Assembly (NCBI GenBank): GCA_035944135.1
Contig: DASZBM010000002.1
Location: 62,001-126,000, forward strand
Source of the DNA: Acidobacteriaceae bacterium
GTDB taxonomy: Bacteria > Acidobacteriota > Terriglobia > Terriglobales > Acidobacteriaceae
Length of the DNA stretch: 64,000 nucleotides
Direction: 5' to 3'
Positions 1-10,517 of the stretch are shown piece after piece (position 1 is the first letter of the stretch; each line of letters starts with the position of its first letter). A program made the translations under genes and the position numbers. The notes beneath the pieces are model-generated. The model worked only from the letters and a program-made list of their open reading frames with translations. It was not told the DNA's origin and made no database searches.

Positions 1-1194
1 GGCTGTGGGGTTGTAGTCGGGGAGCTGCTTGTCGATCTGGTTGGGCTGCGGCATGAGGCGATCGAAGACCTCTTTGGCGACGGGGACGAGGCCGGGGTGC
101 GCGACCCAGGTGCCGTCGTGACCGTCGGAGGCTTCGCGCTCTTTGTCGGCGCGGACCTGGGTGAGGGCGCGCTCGTTGGCTTCGGGGTCTGACTTGATGG
201 GGATGAACGCGGACATGCCGCCCATGGCGTGGATGCGGCGGCGATGGCAGGTCTTGATGCAGAGCTTGGAGTAGCTGCGCATGAAGTGCGTGGTCATGGT
301 GACCTGTGAGCGGTCGGGGAGGAGGATGGAGGTATCGGCGGCGAGCTTTTTGATGAAAGAGAAGATGTAGTCCCAGCGGCCGCAGTTGAGGCCGGCGGAG
401 TGCTCGCGGAGCTCGAAGAGGATCTCGTCCATCTCGAACGCGGCGAGGATGGTTTCGATGAGGACGGTGGCGCGGATGGTGCCGCGCGGGATGGCGAGCA
501 TGTCCTGTGCGCGGAGGAAGATGTCGTTCCAGAGGCGGGCTTCGAGGTGGGACTCGAGCTTGGGAAGATAGAAGTAGGGGCCGGAGCCGCGGGAGGTGAG
601 CTCGCGCGCGTTATGGAAGAGGTAGAGGGAGAAATCGAAGATAGAGCCGGACATGTACTCGCCGTCGACGACAAGGTGGCGTTCTTCAAGGTGCCAGCCG
701 CGCGGGCGGATGACGAGGACTGCGGGGTTGTCGATGAGGGCGTAGTGCTTGTGGGTGGAGGGGTCGTCGAAGGTGATGGTGCGGCGGACGGCGTCGATGA
801 GGTTGAGCTGGCCGTCGAGGAGATTCTCCCAGGTGGGCGTGGTCGAGTCTTCGAAGTCAGCCATGAAGACGCGCGCGCCAGAGTTGAGGGCGTTGATGAT
901 CATCTTGCGGTCGACGGGGCCGGTGATCTCGACGCGGCGGTCCTGGAGATCAGCGGGGATGGGCGCGACGGTCCATTCGGTCTCGCGGATCTGGCGGGTC
1001 GAGGCGAGGAAGTCGGGGCGTTCACCGGCGTCGAGGCGAGTTTGGCGAGCTGCGCGCGCGGCGAGGAGCTGCTTGCGGCGCGGGTTGAACTCGCGGTGCA
1101 GAGCGACGGCGAAGGCGAGGGCTTCGGGCGTGAGGACGCGTTCGTAGCGGTCGGCGGTGGTGGCGTGGATTTCGGTGTTGGGTGGGAGGGTCAT
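1..1194 (-). CDS. aceB: Malate synthase A (3' end beyond window)
   Basis: Condenses glyoxylate with acetyl-CoA to give malate (glyoxylate shunt and glycolate assimilation), in the cytoplasm. The 398 visible codons start at ATG 1194 and run off the left edge without a stop. The stretch [16 protein letters not shown] then [15 protein letters not shown] (about residues 90-125) is the malate synthase A signature; later RPRGWHLEE and YFYLPKLES are also typical. It is the last visible gene of a minus-strand series headed by glcDEF, so it would consume the glyoxylate that GlcDEF makes. E. coli pairs glc genes with the G isoform, whereas this one is the A type. The family identity is clear; the C-terminus cannot be judged. 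Confidence 0.93.
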   Translation of the reverse strand, partial: MTLPPNTEIHATTADRYERVLTPEALAFAVALHREFNPRRKQLLAARAARQTRLDAGERPDFLASTRQIRETEWTVAPIPADLQDRRVEITGPVDRKMIINALNSGARVFMADFEDSTTPTWENLLDGQLNLIDAVRRTITFDDPSTHKHYALIDNPAVLVIRPRGWHLEERHLVVDGEYMSGSIFDFSLYLFHNARELTSRGSGPYFYLPKLESHLEARLWNDIFLRAQDMLAIPRGTIRATVLIETILAAFEMDEILFELREHSAGLNCGRWDYIFSFIKKLAADTSILLPDRSQVTMTTHFMRSYSKLCIKTCHRRRIHAMGGMSAFIPIKSDPEANERALTQVRADKEREASDGHDGTWVAHPGLVPVAKEVFDRLMPQPNQIDKQLPDYNPTA

Positions 1195-1207
1195 GGCAAT
1201 CCTTGCA

Positions 1208-1257
1208 AGAAGCAGATCCCCTTCGGGGATGACAGAAAGAAAGGCAACGGCAAAAGC
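1208..1257. repeat. Dispersed hairpin repeat, family 2, copy A
   Basis: A 50-base element in the gap between the malate synthase and hydratase genes. A second copy at 56548-56597 matches at 45 of 50 bases. It contains a small hairpin, GATCCCC-ttc-GGGGATG; in the other copy both sides of one stem pair have changed together (C-G to T-A), so the structure is kept. It ends in an A-rich tail (GAAAGAAAGGCAACGGC). Confidence 0.75.
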
Positions 1258-2025
1258 TTAGGCGAAGCGGAGGTCGACGCGGCCCGCGGTGGAGAAGACG
1301 ACCTCGACGGCAGAGCCGGCTGAGGCGAGAGTGTTGCCCGTCCAGGAGCCGGTGGTGATCCATTGGCCTTTGCGGAGGCCGCCGGTGCGCGCGGCGCCTT
1401 CGTTGGCGAGCCAGGGAAGAAGGCGGAGTAGGTCGCCGGCAGTGTTAGAGCCGGTGCGCTCGACGCGGACGATGCCGTCGACCGCGAGCATGACGTGCTC
1501 TTTGGTGAAGTCGATCGATTGCCAGTTGGAGACGGCGGGGCCGTAGACGAAGCCGCCGTGCATCTGGAGGTCAGCGATTACGGCAAGGCGAGCGGCCTTG
1601 GTCGGGTCTTCGAAGGCTGGTTCAAGGATTTCGATGGCGGGATGGCAGGAGGCCATCGCGGCGAGAGTTTCCTCACGCGTGTAGGGGTGTGCGCGTGGTG
1701 GGAGATCGCGGCCGACGAGGAAGGCGATCTCGGCTTCGAGGCCGCGGTAGCGCCAGCGCTCGCCTGCGAGTGTGCTGCCGGAGGCTGCGATCCAGGCGAG
1801 CGGCATGGGAGCGTACATGGGCGTGGCTTCTGGTGTACCAGCTCCGATCTTCCATCCGCCGATTTCGCCGAAGGCTGGAGCGATGCGGTCGTGGATGGCA
1901 TACGCCTCGTCAAGAGACTGGGGCTGCAGGTTGGCGGGGAGATCGGCGAGCAGATGGCCGGTGCGGCGGGCGTTGAGGAGGGCGTCGGTCGCGTCGATGA
2001 TGCGGAGTTCGTCGGGTCCAGTCAT
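1258..2025 (-). CDS. 2-keto-4-pentenoate hydratase / fumarylacetoacetase-fold protein
   Basis: 255 residues, the length of MhpD/DmpE-type hydratases and 4-oxalocrotonate decarboxylases, which act on small 2-keto acids with a divalent metal. Recognisable blocks are the N-terminal ADLPANLQPQSLDEAYAIHD, GWKIGAGTPEA, the metal-region EAEIAFLVGRDLP and EILEPAFEDP, and the C-terminal LPWLANEGAARTGGLRKGQW. It lies between glcF and malate synthase on the same strand. A hydratase is not a standard part of glycolate metabolism, so its substrate here is unknown; handling a related 2-keto acid is my inference. Start ATG 2025. Confidence 0.8.
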   Translation of the reverse strand: MTGPDELRIIDATDALLNARRTGHLLADLPANLQPQSLDEAYAIHDRIAPAFGEIGGWKIGAGTPEATPMYAPMPLAWIAASGSTLAGERWRYRGLEAEIAFLVGRDLPPRAHPYTREETLAAMASCHPAIEILEPAFEDPTKAARLAVIADLQMHGGFVYGPAVSNWQSIDFTKEHVMLAVDGIVRVERTGSNTAGDLLRLLPWLANEGAARTGGLRKGQWITTGSWTGNTLASAGSAVEVVFSTAGRVDLRFA

Positions 2026-2055
2026 GTGAGGCTCCGTGAGAAGGTTAGTTTCTAT

Positions 2056-2097
2056 CCCACCGATCGCGCAAAGGCGCGCGACGAATGGGGCAACCCC
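2056..2097. repeat. Dispersed hairpin repeat, family 1, copy A
   Basis: In the 84-base gap between glcF and the hydratase gene. It starts CCCACCG, has the stem TCGCGC-aaag-GCGCGCGA, and ends GAATGGGGCAACCC. Related copies are at 56672-56714 (intergenic) and 61932-61976 (inside thiE). The outer ends are conserved; the stem bases differ but still pair. Confidence 0.7.
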
Positions 2098-2109
2098 TGA
2101 TCGTGGCGA

Positions 2110-3542
2110 TTAGTTGACGTCGAGCGAGCGTGGGCCGTGGAGGAGTTGGTCAACGGTGAGGCCGCGGATGGAGGCGTCGAGGAGTTCGACCATGTGAAAC
2201 GTGGGAAGTTCGGCGGCGCTGCGGCGGCGAAGGCCGTTCATGAGTTGCAAAAGACAGCCGGGGTTGGCGCTGATGACGGCGTCGGCGCCGGTGGCGAGCA
2301 GGTGCGAGACCTTGCGGTCGCCGAGTTCGTTCGCGGGCTCGGGGTTGAGGAGGTTGTAGACGCCGGCGGAGCCGCAGCAGAGATTGGATTCAGCGATTTC
2401 TTCGACGGTGAGTTCGGGAATTTGTGCGAGGAGAGCGCGTGGTTGCGCGAAGATGCCTTGCGCATGACGGAGATGACAGGCGTCGTGATACGCGACGCGG
2501 AGATTGATCGGACGGCGCGGAGCGATGGGCTCGACGGCAGCGAGGACCTCGCTGATGTCTTTGCATTTGGCGGAGAAGGCAGCGGCGCGCGCGGCCCAGG
2601 CGGGGTTGTTGCGGAGGAGGTGCGCGTACTCCTTCATGGTGCTGCCGCAGCCGGCGGCGTTGATGACGATGGTGTCGACGTTCGCGGATTCGAAGCTGGC
2701 GATCATATCCTTCGCGTAGCTTTGGGCCGCGTCCTCGAGACCGGAATGCACCATAAGTGCGCCGCAGCAACCTTGCGATTTGGGGATGATGACCTCGAAG
2801 CCTTCGGCAGCGAGGACGCGCGCGGTGGCGGCGTTGACGTGACCGAAGTAGGCGTCCTGCACGCAGCCGGTGAGCATGGCGACGCGGCCGCGGGATCGGT
2901 TGCTGGAGGCGACGGTGTGCGGGAGCGAGTGGAAAGGGTTGAGCGGGACGGGCGGAAGTAGCGCTTCCATGGAGCGGAGACGAGCAGGCAGAAGGTTGAG
3001 GAGACCGCTGCCGCGGACGAGATTTTGCAGGCCGGTGCGCTGGTAGATCGCGAGTGGAAGACCGAGTGCGCGGAGACGGCGCGGATGCGGGAAGGTGGCG
3101 AAGAGGAGCTTGCGGAAGAGCCGATCCGAGAGCGAGCGCGAGCCCGTGCGTTCGGCCTGGCGCTCGACCTGGCCCCGTGTGTCTTCGATGAGCTTGTTGT
3201 ACTCGACGCCGGACGGGCAGGCGGTCATGCAGGCCATGCAGCCGAGGCAACGGTCGATGTGCGTTTGAAAGATTTCGTCGAGCGGGGCTTCGCCCGTGGC
3301 GGCTTTGCGCATGAGCCAGATGCGCCCGCGCGGAGAGTCCATCTCTTCACCCCAGAGCGCGTACGTGGGGCAGGCAGGAAGGCAGAAGCCGCAGTGAACG
3401 CACTTGTCTATCAGGGCTGGCTCGGGTGGGTTGTGGGTGTCGAACGAGCTGGGACGCGTGGAGGTGGTGATTTGCGTGAGTGCGGATTGCGTAGCGAGGC
3501 CGGTGGCTTCGTGGGTTGGCAGGGCTTCGGGAGTGCGTGGCA

Positions 3543-3543
<1 letters not shown>
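2110..3543 (-). CDS. glcF: Glycolate oxidase iron-sulfur subunit GlcF
   Basis: 477 residues. It is the electron-transfer subunit of glycolate oxidase, passing electrons from the flavin subunits to the quinone pool. Two ferredoxin-type 4Fe-4S motifs are visible: Cys48/51/54/58 (CVHCGFCLPACP) and Cys99/102/105/109 (CLGCMACMTACP). Two CCG-type motifs follow, SQGCCGALMVHSG and ESNLCCGSAGVYN, as expected for the heterodisulfide-reductase-like C-terminal half. The ATG overlaps the glcE stop by one base, implying translational coupling. The N-terminal ~40 residues look poorly conserved and the true start could be slightly downstream. Confidence 0.93.
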
Positions 3544-4741
<1,198 letters not shown>

Positions 4742-4742
<1 letters not shown>

Positions 4743-6202
4743 CAAAAGACCTCCGCGAGCCCGGCGGCTTCGATGGGATGCGGCGCGTAGTTGCCGCCGG
4801 AGCGCTCGCCGCAGAGGCGTGGCGTAGGGAAGAGCTTTTCCGGGTTCGCGATGTTGTGCGGATCGAACGCGTGACGAACGCGATGCATGGTGGCGAGGTC
4901 GGGCTGGGCGAACATGTAGCTCATGACACATTGTTTTTCGCGGCCGACGCCATGCTCGCCGGTGATGGAGCCGCCGGCATCGACGCAGAGCTCCAGGATT
5001 TTATAGGAGAGATCGAGGGCGCGAGCTTCTTCGCCTTCGTGCGAGCCGTCGTAGAGGACCATCGGGTGGAGGTTGCCGTCGCCGGCGTGGAAGACATTGG
5101 CGATGCGAAGGCCGGTTTCGGCGGACATTTCCTGCATGCGCGCGAGTACGGAAGGAAGCTGTGTGCGGGGGATGACGCCGTCCTGCACGATGTAGTTGGG
5201 CGAGACGCGGCCCATGGCTGCGAAGGCGGCTTTGCGGCCCTTCCAGACGAGAGCGCGTTCGGTGTCAGATTGCGCGAGACGCTGTTCCCATGCGCCGTTC
5301 TTTGTGCAGAGCTCGCGGACGCGCCGCATCTGGGTGTTGACTTCGTCGATGGGGCCGTCGAGCTCGACGAGCAGGAGACATTCGCAGTCGGGATAGCCGG
5401 CGTGGACGGCGGCTTCGGCGGCGAAGATGGAGATGCGGTCCATCATCTCCATGGCGGAGGGAAGCATGCCGGCGGCGATGATGTCGGAGACGGTCTGGCC
5501 GGCGGCGGTGCTGGAGTCGAATGCGGCGAGAAGAGTTTGCACGCATTGCGGACGACGGACGATGCGAAGCACGGCCTTGGTGGCGACGCCGAGTGTGCCT
5601 TCGCTGCCGATGAAAACGCCTGGGAGGTCGTAGCCCGGTGTGTCAGGCACACCCGTTGGAGAACCAAGCCAGACGAGTTCGCCGGTGGGAAGAAGAACTT
5701 CACAGCCGAGAACGTGCGTGGTGGTGAAGCCGTATTTGAGGCAGTGCGCGCCGCCGGCGTTTTCGGCAAGGTTGCCGCCGATGGTGCAGACGATTTGTGA
5801 TGAGGGATCGGGCGCGTAGAAAAAGCCGGCGCTGCGGACGAGATCGGTGACCTGCGAGTTGGTGACACCGGGCTCGACGGTGATGAGTGCGTTTTCAAGA
5901 TCGATGGAGAGCACGCGGTTCATGCGTGCGAGACCGATGACGATGCAGCCGGGAGTGGGGAGCGCGCCGCCGCTGAGGCCGGTGCCTGCGCCGCGTGCGA
6001 CGAAGGGGATGTTGTGCTTTGCGCAGACGCGGACGGCGGCTTCGACTTGTGCGGCTTCGCGCGGCAGGACGACGGCGCCTGGAACGGCACGGAAGTTTGT
6101 GAGGCCGTCGCACTCGTAGGTCTGGAGTTGGGTGCGATCGATGATGAGGTTTGCATCGCCGACGGCTGCTCGGAGTTCAGCGATGACTTGCGATGGGATC
6201 AC
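4742..6202 (-). CDS. glcD: Glycolate oxidase catalytic subunit GlcD
   Basis: 486 residues; FAD-linked oxidase converting glycolate to glyoxylate. The FAD-binding loop is [12 protein letters not shown] (about residues 75-86), followed by [11 protein letters not shown]. The C-terminal domain has [25 protein letters not shown] and the terminal [14 protein letters not shown], all standard for GlcD/D-lactate dehydrogenase-type enzymes. The GTG start at 6202 has AAGG just upstream. glcD-glcE-glcF are fused head to tail by one-base overlaps, so they are one operon. A D-2-hydroxyacid dehydrogenase role is possible, but the three-subunit context with malate synthase favours glycolate. Confidence 0.92.
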
Positions 6203-6232
6203 GACCTTATGGTATCGCGGGTGGTTGCGGTG

Positions 6233-9200
6233 TTAGGTCGTGAGCCAGCGGAGTGCGTTGGCGAGAAAGCGTTGCTGGAGGACAGGGTGGAAGTCGGGGC
6301 AGCGATGGAAGAGGACTTTGCCTTTCCCGAGGCGCGTGGTGAAGGTGCCGGCACCGACGTTGCGATCGTGGTCGCGTGAATAGCCAACGACGACTTCCAT
6401 GGGTGCGCCGTTGGGGGATTGATCGATGAGGAGGCCATTGGAGGGGCGGCCTTTGCATTGGTAGAAGCCGCCGAGGGCGCAGTTTTGTGGGAGGCCGGAG
6501 AAGAGTGTGTGCTCGCGGACGAAGTACCAGTTGCCCATCCAGGGAGCGCGGAAGTCGCCGACAGCGCCGCGGTAGGTGAAGGCTCCGGCAGCGGCGAGCT
6601 CTTTGGCGACGCCTTCGGAGAGTGTGTCGGTTGGGGGGATGGCGAGGAGTGGCGTGCCGGCACGGACGGCGTCGAGGATGCCCGTTTGGAGATGGCCGAG
6701 CGCGATGACCTGGGCTTCTTCACCGGGCTCGGGTGTGTGGCCGGGCTTCATCGGCGGTGCGGCTTCGAGGCCGGTGGTCTCGCCGACCTGGCCCTCGGCC
6801 TGGGTGTGCGAGGTGATGCCGGAGGAGATGATTGCCCTGTAAGTTGCGTTGGGCTTAAAGTCGACAACTTCAAAGCAGCCGATGGTGTTACTGAGCGCCT
6901 CAAGCTGGTTGCGCAGAGATGGTGAGATTCCGGAAACGGCAATACTCATCGGCTTGAGGCAATCGTTCGTTTGCGGCTTCGTGACCCAGAGCTCTTTCTT
7001 CTGTGTCGCGAGTGGTACCGATGAGAGTGCGAACTTGAAGCGATAGAGGCCTTCTTCGGTGAGTGGCGGTGTGGTGAAGGCTTCTTCGAGTAGATAGCTG
7101 AACTGATCGAGTGTTTGGTTGGTCGGTGCCGGGAGAGTCTTGAGTTCGATGCGCTTGTTGCTCGGCGTGATCATCGAGAAGGTGAGGGTGCCGGTGGAGG
7201 GTTGGTGCGAGTCATTGAAGAGGAAGAGGTCGAAGGTTGCAGGTTTGCCGAGCTCGACGGAGAGTGCGCGCTGCTTCGCGCAGGGGCGGATGGGTTGGAG
7301 TGTGTCGCCGATGAGGTGCGGGTCGGACTTGTGGTTGCGCAGGTTATCGACGATGCCGGAGTGGTTTTCAATGGCGGTGGACTCCCAGCCGGAGATGGCG
7401 GCGAAGTCGAGCGCGTCGTTGATGCGCGCGTTCTCCATGTAGTTTTGCCAGGACTCGTAGCAGGTGCGGCCGAGGGCGCGGAAGACGTGGTCGGGTGTGG
7501 GGAAGGATTTGCGGAAGCCCCACTTGTCGAGGAAGCGGTTGTAGCCGGCGATGATCTCTTCGTGGTCGGCGAGGTCGTAGCTGGCTCCGTGAGATGCGGC
7601 GCCGCCGTATTTTTTGTAGGTCTCGGTGATCTGGTGGACCATGAGGCCGTGGATGTCGGGGCGGGCGCAGCCTTCCATTTCGCCGTACTCGGTGAGGACG
7701 TTGCGGAGGTTGATGTTGTAGGTGTAGTCGGTGGGTGATTTGTAGAACTCGTCGTACCACTGATCGCCGGCGCCCTGGTGGTTGTTCCACCAGTCGCCCC
7801 ATTTTTCTTCGTCGGAGCGATGGAGTTTGCCCTCTTTTAGCTGATCATTCCAGGGTTCGTACCAGGCTTGCGCGGCGCCGCGGGCGACGAAGCCGTCGTT
7901 GAGCACGACGCAGCGCGAGGGGTCTTCGTCGTGCATGGCTTTGAGGATGGCGAGCGTGTCGGGATTCTTGAGGTCGGCGCCGAGCTCGTTTTGCAGGCAG
8001 TACTCGATGACGGAGGGGTGCGAGCGGAAGGCTTTCACCATCTCGACGCACTTGGTGAACATGTAGCGCTGCGCAAACTTGTCGGCTTCGGTGGTGGGTT
8101 TCTCCATCACGGTGCCGGCGGCGTTGGAGGCGGTTTTGGGCGGCAGCTTGCCGATGGCCATCTTGCCGGCGCCGGGCTCCATGTAGCGGAGGACGCCGAG
8201 GCGGTCGTGCCAGCGGAGGACGTCTTCCTTGGCGAGATTGCGGTGGAAGTTGAGGCAGTTGAGGCCGAGGGCCTGCGCGGCGCGGACTTCTTTCTCGGCG
8301 AGTTCGGGGACGGGGAACATGCCGTTGAGCCCCCAGTAGCCCCAGGAGATTGCGGTGTAGATCTTTGTGCGCTTGCCGTTGAGGCGGAAGACGGCGTTGG
8401 AGTTCGGGTTGTTGGGGTCGACGCCGGTGATCGTGAAGGAGCGGAAGGCGAAGGCGATGGTGCGGGTGTCGGCGCCAGCCTCAGAATTCAATGTCATCCG
8501 CAGCCAGTAAAGCTTTGGATGATTCAGGTCCCATGCTGTCGCAGTCTCTGCACCGATCTCCTGCTTCACCGAGGTGATGCTTCCAGCGTCCGTAATGCCT
8601 TGCATGTTGACTGAGCGGCCTACGACTGCTCCAGTCTGTGGATCGATGACCTCGAAGTGGACAGTTGCGTTGCCGATAGCTTTCGAGTTTCGTCGGTCGA
8701 GCGTCACGTATGCGATGGCAGTGTTCTTTCGCGGTGTGTTGAGCACCCAGGCATCTTTGATGCGAACGTCACCATGCCCACTGAGCGTGATGCCGCGATC
8801 GAGCGCGCCGAAGCCGTGGGAGCGGTAGAGAGAAACCTTGCCCCATTTGGCGTTGAGGCCGTCGACCCAGTCGAAGCGGCCGAAGGGGTTGGTGATGCGG
8901 ATGGCGAGGTGGTTGTCGCCACCGGGGTTGGCGGCGTCGGTGCAGTCGCACTCGAAGGGAAGCTCCTCCATGATGGAGTAGCCGACGAGCTTCTGGTTGA
9001 GGTAGACCTCGGCGCGGAGGTGGGCGCCGCGGATGTGGAGGAAGATGCGCTTGCCGCGGTACTCGGCCGGGATGTCGATGCGGCGGTGGAACCAGGAGAC
9101 GCCGAAGTAGGCGCCGTTCTGCGGAACTGAGTCATCCGCCGGAGGAACTGGCGGGGTCGTCGCCGCATAACGGTATTCCTCGGGTGTGTAGGGACGACTG

Positions 9201-9565
9201 CCGTACTTGCCCCAGAAGTGTTGCTCGACGGAGGTCGGGAGTGTGACCTCGAGGCCGGTGTCATGCGTGAGTGTTGACCAGCCGCCCGTGGGTGAATTGA
9301 CGGGAAGCGGTTGGCCTTTCGCGCAGAGCTTGCCATCGATCCAGCTGATGTCTTCAGGGAGAAAGATGTCGTCGTTCTGCCACTCGGCCTTGTCATCGAT
9401 CCAGAGGCGCCAGCCTTCGTCGGGGATGAGCGTGCCGTTCTCAGGGTAGGGGAGTTCGGTCGGCTTTGTTTCCGCGGGCAGCGCCAGTGCGGGAGTGATG
9501 GCTGCGGCGGTGGTGAGTGCGGCTGTGGTCTGAAGGAAGGCGCGGCGGGAGAGGCTGTCAGACAT
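6233..9565 (-). CDS. Tat-exported glycoside hydrolase family 2 protein
   Basis: 1110 residues. The N-terminus SRRAFLQTTAALTTAAAITPALA is a twin-arginine signal with cleavage near residue 30, so it works outside the cytoplasmic membrane. The jelly-roll sugar-binding domain (FGVSWFHRRIDIP, IFLHIRGAHLRAEVYLN, about residues 153-190), an Ig-like domain, and a TIM barrel starting near KIYTAISWGYWG (401) are in GH2 order. Glu527 in QNELG is the expected acid/base; Glu626 in LTEYGE is the likely nucleophile. The C-terminal ~200 residues resemble a glutamine-amidotransferase-like or beta-galactosidase trimerisation fold. Its stop is 30 bases from glcD, so cotranscription is possible. The substrate cannot be told. 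Confidence 0.82.
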   Translation of the reverse strand: MSDSLSRRAFLQTTAALTTAAAITPALALPAETKPTELPYPENGTLIPDEGWRLWIDDKAEWQNDDIFLPEDISWIDGKLCAKGQPLPVNSPTGGWSTLTHDTGLEVTLPTSVEQHFWGKYGSRPYTPEEYRYAATTPPVPPADDSVPQNGAYFGVSWFHRRIDIPAEYRGKRIFLHIRGAHLRAEVYLNQKLVGYSIMEELPFECDCTDAANPGGDNHLAIRITNPFGRFDWVDGLNAKWGKVSLYRSHGFGALDRGITLSGHGDVRIKDAWVLNTPRKNTAIAYVTLDRRNSKAIGNATVHFEVIDPQTGAVVGRSVNMQGITDAGSITSVKQEIGAETATAWDLNHPKLYWLRMTLNSEAGADTRTIAFAFRSFTITGVDPNNPNSNAVFRLNGKRTKIYTAISWGYWGLNGMFPVPELAEKEVRAAQALGLNCLNFHRNLAKEDVLRWHDRLGVLRYMEPGAGKMAIGKLPPKTASNAAGTVMEKPTTEADKFAQRYMFTKCVEMVKAFRSHPSVIEYCLQNELGADLKNPDTLAILKAMHDEDPSRCVVLNDGFVARGAAQAWYEPWNDQLKEGKLHRSDEEKWGDWWNNHQGAGDQWYDEFYKSPTDYTYNINLRNVLTEYGEMEGCARPDIHGLMVHQITETYKKYGGAASHGASYDLADHEEIIAGYNRFLDKWGFRKSFPTPDHVFRALGRTCYESWQNYMENARINDALDFAAISGWESTAIENHSGIVDNLRNHKSDPHLIGDTLQPIRPCAKQRALSVELGKPATFDLFLFNDSHQPSTGTLTFSMITPSNKRIELKTLPAPTNQTLDQFSYLLEEAFTTPPLTEEGLYRFKFALSSVPLATQKKELWVTKPQTNDCLKPMSIAVSGISPSLRNQLEALSNTIGCFEVVDFKPNATYRAIISSGITSHTQAEGQVGETTGLEAAPPMKPGHTPEPGEEAQVIALGHLQTGILDAVRAGTPLLAIPPTDTLSEGVAKELAAAGAFTYRGAVGDFRAPWMGNWYFVREHTLFSGLPQNCALGGFYQCKGRPSNGLLIDQSPNGAPMEVVVGYSRDHDRNVGAGTFTTRLGKGKVLFHRCPDFHPVLQQRFLANALRWLTT

Positions 9566-9612
9566 GTACCCGTGAGTTTAGACGAGTGTATTTCTCGAGC
9601 GCGATGCTGAGG

Positions 9613-10419
9613 CTACTCGCCGAGCATGATGCGCTGAACGGAACGGGCGCGGCCGGTTGCGCCGTCGCAATCGATGAGTGTGGCGCAGAGTTTCGGGTTG
9701 CCCTTGGCGGCTTCGAACTTGCCGGGCATGCCGGTGAGGAAGCGCTTGAGAACCATCTCGGTCTCGACGCCGATGACGGAGTCGTAAGGGCCGGACATGC
9801 CGACATCGGTCTGAAAGGCGGTGCCGTTGGGAAGCACACGTTCATCAGCGGTGGGAATGTGGGTGTGTGTGCCGAGCACGGCGGTGACGCGGCCGTCGAG
9901 ATACCAGCCGAGCGCGACCTTTTCGCTGGTGGCCTCGGCGTGGAAATCAAGGAGGATGACGCGCGCGCCGGACCTCTCGCGGATTTCAGTAAGGAGGTCG
10001 TCGGCTTTGCGAAAGGGATCGTCGCAGGAGGACATGAAGACCCGGCCTTGCAGATTAATGACCGCGTAGGCGGGGCCGTTGGGCAGTGTTCCCTGGTAGA
10101 AGCCGAAGCCGGGCGTGCCATGCGCATAGTTCGCAGGACGAATGACGCGGCGACCGCGCGAGTCAGAGTTTTCAGGAACTGCGATGTATTCGAAGATCTC
10201 TTTCTTGTCCCAGATGTGGTTGCCGGTGGTGATGACGTGTGCGCCGAGGTCGAAGAGCTCTTCGGCGATGGCCGGTGTGAGGCCGAAGCCGCCAGCGGCG
10301 TTTTCGCCATTGATGATGAGGAGGTCAACCGCGTGTGTTTCAACCAGATGCGGGATGTGTTCATGTGCAATGTGGCGGCCGGCGGAGCCAAATATGTCGC
10401 CTACAAACAGAATCTTCAC
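9613..10419 (-). CDS. YmdB-family metallophosphoesterase
   Basis: 268 residues, the normal length for the YmdB/TIGR00282 family (2',3'-cyclic-nucleotide phosphodiesterase, cytoplasmic, two-metal). Motifs in order: ILFVGDIFGSAGR at the N-terminus, INGENAAGGFGLTP, TTGNHIWDKKEI, ILLDFHAEATSEK, and GTHTHIPTADERVLPNGTA. These supply the Asp, Asn/Glu, Asn-His and His-x-His metal ligands. The start is GTG 10419. It precedes the GH2 gene by 47 bases on the same strand; a functional link is not evident. Confidence 0.88.
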   Translation of the reverse strand: MKILFVGDIFGSAGRHIAHEHIPHLVETHAVDLLIINGENAAGGFGLTPAIAEELFDLGAHVITTGNHIWDKKEIFEYIAVPENSDSRGRRVIRPANYAHGTPGFGFYQGTLPNGPAYAVINLQGRVFMSSCDDPFRKADDLLTEIRERSGARVILLDFHAEATSEKVALGWYLDGRVTAVLGTHTHIPTADERVLPNGTAFQTDVGMSGPYDSVIGVETEMVLKRFLTGMPGKFEAAKGNPKLCATLIDCDGATGRARSVQRIMLGE

Positions 10420-10517
10420 TGGACGAGTTTATACGGCTAACAAGTTAAGAAGTCAGCGAGTCGGTGAGATAGCGGTTTTTGAGCCCGCCTGGGCGGAAAG
10501 GTGACACACTGATAGAC

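Noticed and set aside
400-1323. 307-codon plus-strand frame opposite malate synthase
   Set aside because: Antisense to a conserved gene, biased composition, no recognisable domain.
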